The position numbers and the translations under genes are program-made. The notes beneath the pieces were generated by a model that ran no database searches, was not told the DNA's origin, and saw only the letters and a list, made by a program, of their open reading frames with translations. Source: Chitinophagaceae bacterium (lineage in GTDB: Bacteria; Bacteroidota; Bacteroidia; Chitinophagales; Chitinophagaceae). From it: 64,000 bases of DNA. The stretch lies in contig JADKJI010000003.1 in assembly GCA_016721085.1 (NCBI GenBank), positions 62,001 to 126,000 on the forward strand, read 5' to 3'. Shown piece by piece: positions 56,107-64,000 of the stretch (position 1 is its first letter; each line of letters starts with the position of its first letter).

Positions 56107-56299
56107 TTTTGATAATTTAATTTGTGAATTAATTTTATTAATTGTTCAAACAAACTAATTGCAGAATCTGTGCCTAATGTTATAATTAAATATGTTTGAT
56201 ATCACACTTCTCCCTGATTGCCGTTACTTATTTTACTGAGCAGAGCATCTACCTTTCCCAAAATTGCATTTAGTATTATTTAAAATTAAATACCAGCAT

Positions 56300-57212
56300 A
56301 TGAAATACAGATTAGCTGTAGTAATATTCCTTTTATGTTTAACACAGGTACATGCACAGGAAGAACACTCAAATAAAATTGCTGGAAAGTAAAGGCTATA
56401 GCCTTTTGTGGGGTGGTATTGAAACAAGTACCACATCGGTTATTGATACAAAGACTAAGGATAGCAGCCGTGTTAATTTATATCTTGCTCCTTACATTGA
56501 TTACAACCACAAAAGTGGTTTTGGTTTAAGAGTTAAAACTTATGCACTTCCCGGTGGCAGTAATCCCGGATTTTATCTGACATCCATATCCCCGTATTTT
56601 GCTAAGTATGATGGAAAGGTATATCCGTATATTTCTTTTACAAGATATATACAACATGATAATCCGTCAGTTCCATACTCTCCTATACAAAATGAAATTT
56701 ATGCTCATGTAAGATTAAAAACAAAATACATTGATCCCATGGCTGGTATTGATATTGGCTTTGGCAATGATGAACAAAATAATAATGAAAGCGTAAGTGA
56801 TGTAAATGCTTATGTTGCAGTTAACCATCTTTATTTAAAGCAAAATCTGGGAGTTAAGAAAAACAATATATTGGGAATCAGGCCCTGCTTACAGTTGAAT
56901 GCAGGGACCGACCGGTATTATAAATTTTTTCGTACTACCAACTACATTTCGCAAAACACAAAAGCAAACCATATTGGTTATGGAAGAGGGGGAAGTACTT
57001 CCGGTAACGGAACACCAGTACTGGCAAATGCTTACACAATCAGTGTAGAAAACGATTTTAATCTGAGTAATGTTGAAATGAATTTGTATTTGATGTACTT
57101 CTTTGGCAAATTTTCAATAGAGCCATCAGGCAGTTTATATTTCCCGTTAAGAGGAGATGACAAAACAGCATACGGTTACTGGCAAATCAATTTAAATTAC
57201 TGGCTTAAATAA
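56300..57212 (+). CDS. Outer-membrane beta-barrel-like protein, with probable frameshift after the signal peptide
   Basis: A signal peptide (KYRLAVVIFLLCLTQVHAQ) starts at 56300 and its frame stops at 56390. The following frame (open from 56352 to the stop at 57212) encodes the mature part starting GYSLLWGGIETSTTSV, with barrel-like strands (RVNLYLAPYIDYNHKSGFGLRVKTYALPGG, IEPSGSLYFPLRGDDKTAYGYWQINLNYWL). One base in excess near 56390 would explain the split. About 295 residues in total. The ending LNYWLK with aromatic residues fits an outer-membrane strand. No partner is obvious. Confidence 0.65.
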
Positions 57213-57390
57213 GACTTTACTACGGAAAAATTGTAACAATGTCATGAATGGAAAAATACACCGATTAGGAAAAGTATTGTGTAATAATTTAAAACCAGCT
57301 GTAATTATACAACTGGTTTTCTCATTCTATGATGGATGAAGAAGTGCTTACTCCTAATTTTATTTTGTGGTTACTAAAAAAATCATCTTT

Positions 57391-57434
57391 TTGTAAAAGG
57401 TCTCCAACCTTAAAAAGTTGGAGACCTTTTACAA
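57391..57434. repeat. Palindromic repeat, copy 3
   Basis: TTGTAAAAGGTCTCCAAC and GTTGGAGACCTTTTACAA are perfectly complementary 18-base arms, with CTTAAAAA between. Same family as 55290 and 55502. Confidence 0.85.
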
Positions 57435-57609
57435 CTGCTTTCTGACGGCAGGCAGTGACAGCACAAACACTGATCCCAAACCCATTTAAATTATTTCTAA
57501 CAAACAAGAAGCTTCGCGACCAATCAACCTTAATCCACAAGTTTCTCAAATTTTCATCCCGAGTCGGACTCAAATTATCAAACTTGTCCTATTACGACTT
57601 ACCAAAAAA

Positions 57610-57637
57610 AAAGAGCACCAATTTCTTGATGCTCTTT
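57610..57637. terminator. Short hairpin AAAGAGCA/TGCTCTTT
   Basis: An 8-bp stem with a loop of about 12 bases. The A-rich left flank would be a T tract for minus-strand transcripts. Weak call. Confidence 0.35.
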
Positions 57638-57767
57638 CGTCGTCCTCCCTGTACAATTTTCGAACTTATTTATAATGGACCTAAAGCGATTGGCAGGCAT
57701 TGTTGCCTAATAATCAATACTTTAGGTTCTTTCTTTTCATACGAATACGTGAATAAAAATGGCAAAT

Positions 57768-58864
57768 ATGAAAATTGACAAAAATTACATGGCATTCATT
57801 CAATCCATTAAGACACAAATAGTGCAAAGCCGTTATGCTGCGGCAAGACTCGCAAATAGAGAGCAGCTCCTACTTTATTTCAGAACTGGGAAGATGATTT
57901 CTGATAAGATTAAGGCTCAAAATGGGGCGCCAAGGTGCTTGACCACATTTCGGCAGACCTCCAAAAGGAACTCCCAGGATTAAAAGGGTTTTCGCCTGGC
58001 AACCTCAAAAAGATAAGACTTTTTGCGGAAGCGTATTCACCCCATTTTGTAATTAGTTCGACGGCGTCGAACCAATTAAGCGGTCACTTGGAACTGAGTT
58101 TCTCAATAAGTTCGACACTGTCGAGCCTAATTGAAAGTAATGGCTTTTTTGAAGCTTTTTCAAGTATCAGTTTCTCACACCATTTTACCATTATTACCAA
58201 AATAAAAACCTGGGAAGGACGGATTTTTTACATTGAAAGCGCTGCTTCAAATTTCTGGTCTTTAACAGTATTGGAGCATCAAATTGAAAATAATCTTTTC
58301 GGAAAAGAAGGCAGGCTGCCGAACAATTTTGAAAGTACACTAACTGAAAATCTTAAACCATCGGCGCTTAAAGTTTTTAAAGACGAATATCTTTTGGATT
58401 TTATTGCCGGTGATGAATTGGATGATGAGCGACATATTGAACAACAGGTTGTCTTAAACATCCGAAACTTTATCCTGCAAATGGGTAAAGGATTTTGTTT
58501 TATAGGCAATCAATATCGTATTGAGGTGGATGGGGATGATTTTTTTATTGATCTTCTGTTTTTTAATCGTCATTTACAATGCCTGGTTGCTTTTGAATTA
58601 AAGAAAGGTAAATTCAAACCTGCAGATGCTGGGCAATTGAATTTCTATCTTAATGTGCTTGATGAACAAGTAAAACTTAGGCAAGAAAATTCTAGCATTG
58701 GCATTGTGCTTTGCAAAGAAAAAAATAATACTGTGGTTGAGTTTGCAATAAAGAGTTTTGATAAGGCTATGGGTGTAGCAACCTATAAAACAACTAACAG
58801 GGCACCATTGCAAATGAAAGGCTTATTGCCAGATGTAAATGAGTTGAGTAAATTTTTGGATTAG
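57768..58864 (+). pseudogene. DUF1016 (YhcG-like) PD-(D/E)XK nuclease, frameshifted
   Basis: Predicted nuclease of the DUF1016/YhcG family, whose members are linked to restriction and DNA metabolism. The 5' frame encodes the N-terminal helical domain (MAFIQSIKTQIVQSRYAAARLANREQLLLYF). It loses frame at about 57921-57926 after KAQN. The 3' frame resumes with AKVLDHISADLQKELPGLKGFS, keeps TVLEHQIENNLF, and ends with the nuclease core: FIDLLFFNRHLQCLVAFELKKGKF (D then ExK), DEQVKLRQENSSIGIVLC. Restoring one T gives KAQNWGAKVLDHIS, with the W-G pair of the family. A linker at about 58050-58135 contains two palindromes. Total about 365 residues. Confidence 0.8.
58051..58132. repeat. Two hairpin-forming palindromes inside the DUF1016 gene
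   Basis: AATTAGTTCGAC-GGC-GTCGAACCAATT (58051-58077) and a related GTTCGACACTGTCGAGC-centred dyad (58105-58132) lie 54 bases apart in the variable linker of the protein. They share AGTTCGAC. They may be an inserted repeat element read through in frame. Confidence 0.55.
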
Positions 58865-58931
58865 TATCTAATATTGATCGCCATATCTCAGTCCTGAAAG
58901 CAATTCATTTAAAAGCTACTAAGATAAAACG

Positions 58932-59951
58932 TTATCTATCTATTGCATATACCAATAGCTCAGCACTCCTTCCAAAGCCTTTTGGCGACGCAATAACCAA
59001 CCGGTTAATCTGCGAAATAAACAGCGATGTTCTGGCCCCTGAACTCGTGGAGGTTCTTTCGGTTTCAGTATATTGGTTAACGCTTTGTTGCTTTATAATA
59101 TTGAGATAGCCGCCGCCACAAGTGATATAGAGGCTGCTGTCTTCGTGATTGTAGAAAATATCATCGGCATCATTGTCAATGTCAACAGCAGCTATTCGGG
59201 CACCGGTCTCAGTATCCAGCACGAGTAGTTTTGATGGATGCCTGCAACCAATAAAGAGCCGGTGATTGGCGGCGTCCAAAGCCATGGGGAAATTTGCTTT
59301 GGCTTCGGTAATTTTCCATCTGCCTATTACTGCTTGTTTATCCATGTCAATCACTTCTACCTGTTGTTTGTCGTGAATGTTTACATAGATCTTACTTGTA
59401 AGTATATCCAGTTGAAATGATTCGGGATGGCCCTGTAATTTTATGTCGGCCTCTTGTTTAAAAGTAGCTGCATCAATAATTGCAATTCCTCCTTCGCCAT
59501 AACCAACATATACTTTTTTGTTTAGTGTATCATAACGAACATTATCGGCATCGTCGGGTAGCTGGATGCTGCTTAGTTTTTGGTAGGTAGCTGCATTAAA
59601 AACATCGACTGCTCCATTGCCGCCATTTGCTACAAACAATACATTTTGTTCAGGAATAAAAGCAAGGCCCTGCGGCTCACTCAAACCCTTAATACTATGA
59701 ATGAGTTTGTTTGCTTTTAAGTCCACTACTTCCACGGTATTGTTGCCAAGGGCTGCGATAAAGAGGCGTTGGGTGCTGCTATCGAATGTAAGATGGTCGA
59801 TACGTCCACCCACACCCTGCAGCGGAATAGTGCTGGTTAAAGTAAGTGCATGGCCTTGTTTGGAAGGCTGTGCAGTACAACCTTCCAAACAAAAAACAGC
59901 CAGCGTTAGTACGGCGTAAAAAACTTTGAATTTATTCATCTGGTACATCAT
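58932..59951 (-). CDS. YVTN-type beta-propeller lipoprotein
   Basis: A 339-residue exported protein with the lipoprotein signal FYAVLTLAVFCLEGCTAQ. The propeller is built from YVTN/40-bladed repeats such as RLFIAALGNNTVEVVDLKANK, LFVANGGNGAVDVFNAATYQKL, KVYVGYGEGGIAIIDAATFK, IYVNIHDKQQVEVIDMDKQ and LFIGCRHPSKLLVLDTETG. Its function is unknown; such propellers bind proteins, metals or quinones. The start codon overlaps the stop of the DUF1259 gene (TAATG), pointing to translational coupling. An ATG four codons later (59939) is an alternative start. Confidence 0.88.
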   Translation of the reverse strand: MMYQMNKFKVFYAVLTLAVFCLEGCTAQPSKQGHALTLTSTIPLQGVGGRIDHLTFDSSTQRLFIAALGNNTVEVVDLKANKLIHSIKGLSEPQGLAFIPEQNVLFVANGGNGAVDVFNAATYQKLSSIQLPDDADNVRYDTLNKKVYVGYGEGGIAIIDAATFKQEADIKLQGHPESFQLDILTSKIYVNIHDKQQVEVIDMDKQAVIGRWKITEAKANFPMALDAANHRLFIGCRHPSKLLVLDTETGARIAAVDIDNDADDIFYNHEDSSLYITCGGGYLNIIKQQSVNQYTETERTSTSSGARTSLFISQINRLVIASPKGFGRSAELLVYAIDR

Positions 59952-60916
59952 TAGTGTGCCATTCCTTTTCCTGTTTTATCCAGGGCTGCCTTTAAACCTT
60001 TAGCCAGTTTCTCCGCAGGGCCAACACCCCAATAATGCAGAAAGAAAATTTTTGGCTCTTCATGCACCATGTGGTTGTGAACGGCTACCACTTCAATGCC
60101 ATTTTCAATCAGTGTTTTTATCACAGGCTGCACTTCGTCCATCAGCATGGTAAAATCTCCTGCTACCGCTGCTTTTTCAGATGTTCCCTGCCATGCCGCC
60201 CATGTATTGAATCCCATAAATGTGCTGATAGACACGCCATGCTCCCTTAGCATTACATCTGGCCTGCCAATGGTGTATTTGTACACGCCTTTGCTCATCT
60301 CTCCTTTATGCCCCATCAGAGAATCCAGTTGAGGAATATTGATGGTGTTCACTACACTATCGCCTTTGGCAGCTTTAGGGTCTGCGCCTCTTACCTGTGT
60401 TATTTTATCCAGTACAGCTTTTGCGTTGGCGGCAAGCGTAGATACGTTTCCAAATCCATCAATGTGCATGTACATTACATTGGGCCGGTTGCGTACAAAG
60501 TGATTGTGAATGGCGGTGATGGAAAGCCCTTGTTTTATTACTTCCTGTTGTACCGGTGCTACATCATTTTCGGATAAGATGATATCACCCATCATCATCA
60601 CGCTGTCGCCGCATGGTGTAAATGCTATCCAGGTGCCCAATCCCATAGGAGGGATAATTTTGAAGCCATCCACTACAATGTGCAGGTCGTTTTGCGGAAC
60701 CGTGATTTTATATTCACCATTTTTTGCAGTGCCCTTCATGCCAGTTATGGCTGCAATTTTTGCGGTGTCCAGTTTGCTGCTTTCAGGTGAACAGGCAATG
60801 GTATCTTTTTTGGTTTCAGCAACCTCGGCTGGCTTTGTGTTGTTGTTGCAGGAAGCGATCAGCAAACCTGCTACGATGGCCGTACCTAACGGAATTGTTT
60901 TCATTAACTGTTTCAT
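59951..60916 (-). CDS. DUF1259 (LppY/LpqO-like) lipoprotein, two-repeat
   Basis: A 321-residue lipoprotein (signal PLGTAIVAGLLIASCNNN). Two copies of a DUF1259 domain follow. The first is around 55-170 (VDGFKIIPPMGLGTWIAFTPCGDSVMMMGDIIL ... ITAIHNHFVRNRPNVMYMHIDGFG). The second is around 205-310 (GVSISTFMGFNTWAAWQGTSEKAAVAGDFTML ... VVAVHNHMVHEEPKIFFLHYWG). Each carries an HNH-V motif with two histidines, which looks metal-binding. The family is named after mycobacterial lipoproteins of unknown role. It is cotranscribed with the propeller gene (overlap) and follows the TonB receptor closely. Confidence 0.88.
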   Translation of the reverse strand: MKQLMKTIPLGTAIVAGLLIASCNNNTKPAEVAETKKDTIACSPESSKLDTAKIAAITGMKGTAKNGEYKITVPQNDLHIVVDGFKIIPPMGLGTWIAFTPCGDSVMMMGDIILSENDVAPVQQEVIKQGLSITAIHNHFVRNRPNVMYMHIDGFGNVSTLAANAKAVLDKITQVRGADPKAAKGDSVVNTINIPQLDSLMGHKGEMSKGVYKYTIGRPDVMLREHGVSISTFMGFNTWAAWQGTSEKAAVAGDFTMLMDEVQPVIKTLIENGIEVVAVHNHMVHEEPKIFFLHYWGVGPAEKLAKGLKAALDKTGKGMAH

Positions 60917-60927
60917 GATATGTTGAT

Positions 60928-63350
60928 TTAATAATCGGTTGAAAATTTATTTTCTAATAACTTCTCTTTAAAAGCTGATTTAAAAAAGTAGGCAAATGTG
61001 ATGATGAAGGCCCTGGTGTCTGCCTTGCCGTATCGGTAATTGGAAAAATCAGGTGTGTTGTTGATATATCCGCTTTTGAATGTATTAAACACATCTGTTA
61101 CCGTTAATCCCAGCCGTGCATTGCCTTTGGCTAATTTTTGCTGAAGCCCCAGGTCAACAAAATATTGTGCAATGCGTTTACCCTGCGGGGTTGGTAATGC
61201 TGAATTATAATTGCCCGTTACCTGTAGTTTGCCATCGTGCCAGGTATAAAATTATTGATCAGTTTTGCATACCAGCCAAAAGCTGATTGGACTGCATCGG
61301 TTGAAATGTTTTCTCCATTTATTTTTTGTTGAAACAATGAAAGGCTTGCATTGAAGTCGTACCAACGGGATGGTTTTGCGCTGAACACATTTTCAATTCC
61401 GTAGGTAGTAGCGTTACCAATATTTATAGGAAAGCTAAGATTAGCGCCGTTGGATTGTAATTGTGAATACTGCCTGATACTGTTAAGCGAATACCTGTAG
61501 AAAAGGTTTGCTGAAACGGCATAATTATTCCAGTCTTTGTTATACCCCAATTCTAGTGCATGAATTATTTCAGGTTTTAAATTGGGGTTGCCGCTGTGTG
61601 GGTTCAGTGAGTCGGTGATATCTGTAAAGGGATTGAGCTGGCCCAGGCCGGGACGATTGATTCTTTTCCCATAACTCAGTTTCCAGTATTCATCAGTCTT
61701 AGTATAATAAGCAAGGCTGGCAGTTGGAAAGAATTTGAGGTAATTATTAGTAAACTTTGTACTGTTATTTTTTGTGTTGCCGTCATTCAATACTTGCTCT
61801 GCTCTTACACCTGCATTCAACTTCCATTTTTCATTTTCGGGCTTGCCAAAAGCTGAACTGAATTGCAGGTAAGCAGCATGTACTTGTTCTTTAAAATCGA
61901 AAATATTACTGGCACCTGTGTTGATTACATAGCTGTTGTTAATCAAATCGGCTGATTGAAAATCGGCGTTGATGGTTCTGTAAACTCCTTTATAGCCTGT
62001 TTCTATAATCCCTTTTTTTGAAACAGGAAATGCGTAATCTAATTGAGCACTGGAAACATTGGCGTTTTCATAATTATGCGTTCGCTGATACCATGGGTTA
62101 CCGGTGAGGTTATCGCTTTTGTCAAGTGACTGTGATGTAATGTTGGTGTTTTCCCGATCCCTGTTTATTGAGGTGGCAATATTTACTGTTAATGACTTTC
62201 TTTGGTCATCAAACTTTCTGCTGTAGTCGAAAGCAAACTCGGCTACTTTAGAGCGTTCAAGTTCAATGGAATGCCGGTTGGTATTTGAATTCAAATCTTT
62301 GTTCTGTTTATACAAGGCACTGTTTAAACTTTCATTGTTATCCTGGCCTTCCATGTTGCCAATCGCTTCAAATGAAAATGTGTTCCTGGCGTTGGGTGAA
62401 AAATCTGCATTGAATTTCAGGTTCTGCAATTGCTCTAACCTTTTGTCGTGCCGGTTTTGATTTAACAGGAATTCATCCGGCAAGTTAAAGTTGGTACGAC
62501 TGCCATTGATATTTCTTGTTCTGCCAGCAAAGCGGTTATCATAGCCCAAACCAAGGTTCCACAATTTTATTTTATGGTTGATGAGCAAAGAACTGTTTAC
62601 CCTGCCACGGCTGCCTAAACCTGCACCCACAGCCAGCGCACCGTTGGTGCCGTTTTGCTTGTTTTTCTTTAGCTTGATATTGATGATGCCACTCTCTGCA
62701 TTGGCATCATACCTGGCTGTGGCGCTGTTGATGATTTCTATGCTTTCAATACTGCTGGCCGGAATTTGATCGGGATTACTCAAACTGGAGCTTCTGCCGT
62801 TGATTAAAATCAGCGGTGTTTTTCCTCTTAATGTAATAGCACCTTCAGCATCAACTGAAACAGTCGGGGTGTTTTTAAGAATATCTGTAGCTGTTCCGCC
62901 GGTAGATGTAATATTGGCTGCTGCATTTACGACAAATCCTTCGGTTGTTTTTTCAATCAGTTTTTTCCGGGATGTTACGGTTACCGTTGTAAGAAAATTG
63001 GCATCTTTTACCATTGTGAGATTCCCAATCGTTGCAATGCTTTTTTCTGCAGTGATCGATATTTTTTGTGCAAAAGGCTTGTATCCTATTAAACTGAATT
63101 TAATGAGGTAGTCGCCGAAATCAATGGCGTCAATTACAAATGAGCCTGAGGAATCTGTTGTACTGTAATAAGCAACTCTTGTGGTATCTGTTTGCTTGAC
63201 GATAGTAACCGTCACAAATTCCAGGGGCTGATCTTTATCCAAAACACGGCCTGCTATCTTCCCATTTTTTTGTGCCAAAATAAACTGGCAGAACAAACAT
63301 AGCGGGAGAACCAGCATCCATTTAAACGAGGTATATTTTATTCTTTTCAA
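60928..63350 (-). pseudogene. TonB-dependent-type outer-membrane receptor, frameshifted near the C-terminus
   Basis: Outer-membrane beta-barrel family protein of about 805 residues if repaired. It has a signal peptide (LVLPLCLFCQFILAQ), a carboxypeptidase-regulatory-like domain (KIAGRVLDKDQPLEFVTVTIVKQ), a plug domain (GTATDILKNTPTVSVDAEGAITLRGKTPLILINGRSSS, then IESIEIINSATARYDANAESGIINIKLKKN) and an OMP_b-brl_3-like barrel. The main frame stops at 61218 after LINNFIPGTMANYR. The neighbouring frame continues from about 61240 with WHDGKLQVTGNYNSALPTPQG and ends at 60928 after FSTDY. One base is missing near 61240-61246. It lies between ChrA and the DUF1259 gene. Confidence 0.85.
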
Positions 63351-63359
63351 ATTATACAG

Positions 63360-64000
63360 TTATAATAATTTTATTAAAACACCAATCAATGCGGCTACTG
63401 CAATTACATACGGCTCCTGGATTTTTTTGATATAGATTAACGCCAGGAGCGACGCCAATGCTATCAAGGCAGTTGGCATATCAATGATACTCCTGGTAGC
63501 TATTACAATTACTGCTCCAACCAATGCGCCAACAACCGCAGCGGTGATGCCATCAACAAAAGCTTTGATGGATCTGTTCTTTGCAATCTTTTTAAAATAG
63601 GGTGCAGGAATTACCGTAAATAAATAACATGGCAGAAAGGTTGCCAATGCTGCCACCGATGCGCCGGGAAAGCCTGCTATCAGGTAACCAATAAAGCCCA
63701 CTGTAATTACCACCGGGCCAGGTGTAATCATGGCGACGGCAACAGCGTCTACAAATTCCTGCTCTGTAAGCCATTTGTTTTCTGTTACCACACCAGCATG
63801 TAAAAACGGAACAATTGCCAGCCCGCTGCCAAAGACAAAGGCTCCGGCTTTTGTAAAGAACCAACCGATCTTTCCTAGTGTATTCCACTCAAATTGCCAG
63901 AACCCTGTGATGCCAAGAAAAATACTGTTGGCAGCAATCGGTTTCTTTATCCAGGCAGGAGGAGCTTTTATAAACATATATATTAAGCCGGCAGTAATGA
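63360..64000 (-). CDS. Chromate transporter (ChrA family), 5' end cut by window edge
   Basis: Inner-membrane CHR-family anion exporter. The visible 213 residues are the C-terminal repeat of a two-domain ChrA: FFTKAGAFVFGSGLAIVPFL and VAVAMITPGPVVITVGFIGYLIAGFPGASVAALATFLP, followed by the membrane segments of KAFVDGITAAVVGALVGAVIVIATRSI. The frame is open to base 64000 (reading ITAGLIYMFIKAPP...), so the real start lies outside. The ATG at 63977 is internal. Its substrate may be chromate or sulfate-like anions. It precedes the TonB-type receptor by 9 bp and is probably the first gene seen of that operon. Confidence 0.85.
   Translation of the reverse strand, partial: ITAGLIYMFIKAPPAWIKKPIAANSIFLGITGFWQFEWNTLGKIGWFFTKAGAFVFGSGLAIVPFLHAGVVTENKWLTEQEFVDAVAVAMITPGPVVITVGFIGYLIAGFPGASVAALATFLPCYLFTVIPAPYFKKIAKNRSIKAFVDGITAAVVGALVGAVIVIATRSIIDMPTALIALASLLALIYIKKIQEPYVIAVAALIGVLIKLL

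Larger units (their letters stand above)
57213..57758. other. 546-bp gene-free region
   Basis: No gene is supported on either strand. It contains palindrome copy 3 (57391-57434) and a hairpin at 57610-57637 (AAAGAGCA / TGCTCTTT) preceded by an A9 run. Confidence 0.55.

Noticed and set aside
57322..57573. An 83-residue minus-strand frame in the 57.2-57.8 kb gap
   Set aside because: It overlaps palindrome copy 3, has no recognisable pattern, and lacks a credible start context.
1..64000. tRNA, rRNA, origin or prophage sequences
   Set aside because: None recognised on reading the intergenic regions. A tRNAscan-SE or Infernal run would be needed to exclude small RNAs.

Overview
The window is bacterial chromosomal DNA from a member of the Bacteroidota, most likely a Chitinophagaceae-like soil or freshwater polysaccharide degrader. 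Evidence for this is a SusC/SusD pair, TonB receptors with N-terminal carboxypeptidase-regulatory-like domains, the L-rhamnose isomerase RhaI type, a fused rhamnulose-phosphate aldolase/dehydrogenase, an AT-rich base composition, and weak Shine-Dalgarno sequences. No rRNA, tRNA, CRISPR array, integrase or transposase was seen.

Region 1 (1-10.4 kb, all minus strand) is a branched-chain amino-acid locus read leuA, leuB, ilvE, ilvD, ilvB, ilvN, ilvC, ilvA. The last gene runs off the left edge. leuC and leuD are absent, and leuA is the short form without the C-terminal leucine-binding domain. A 15-bp-stem hairpin lies in the leuA leader. A lone plus-strand gene of unknown function follows (10.6-12.1 kb), and an unusually long nested palindrome separates it from the next block.

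Region 2 (12.4-26.5 kb) is a plant-pectin/L-rhamnose utilisation locus. On the minus strand it runs rhaT, the aldolase/dehydrogenase fusion, rhaM, rhaI, a FGGY kinase, a GH78 rhamnosidase, a type-B carboxylesterase (frameshifted), a GH53 galactanase and an SDR. A divergent GntR regulator with a sugar-binding-protein-like C-terminus (25.5-26.5 kb) is the likely controller. Together they would remove acyl groups and rhamnose from rhamnogalacturonan-type glycans, import rhamnose and convert it to dihydroxyacetone phosphate and lactate.

Region 3 (26.8-29.0 kb, plus strand) holds a Crp/Fnr-like regulator and two small exported proteins. Region 4 (29.2-46.4 kb) is a complete sialoglycan utilisation locus: susC, susD, nanA, nanM, an MFS sialate permease, N-acylglucosamine 2-epimerase, sialate O-acetylesterase, sialidase, GH2 (frameshifted) and GH20, with a divergent FadR/NanR-type repressor and a clean operator-like palindrome beside the susC start.

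Region 5 (46.7-53.0 kb, plus strand) is a tripartite RND efflux operon (TolC-like gene broken, adaptor, pump) followed by two small genes that probably belong to it, then a terminator. Region 6 (53-58.9 kb) has a CbpA-like DnaJ protein and a patchwork of small genes, dispersed palindromes and several frameshifts. Region 7 (58.9-64 kb, minus strand) is an operon of a ChrA-type transporter (cut by the right edge), a TonB-type outer-membrane receptor (frameshifted), a two-repeat DUF1259 lipoprotein and a beta-propeller lipoprotein. It is the best candidate in the window for an undescribed functional unit.

An important caveat is that at least seven genes carry reading-frame breaks, mostly explained by one base lost from a short homopolymer. 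They may be assembly errors rather than true pseudogenes. All functional calls are from reading translated sequence and motif recall; no search was run.
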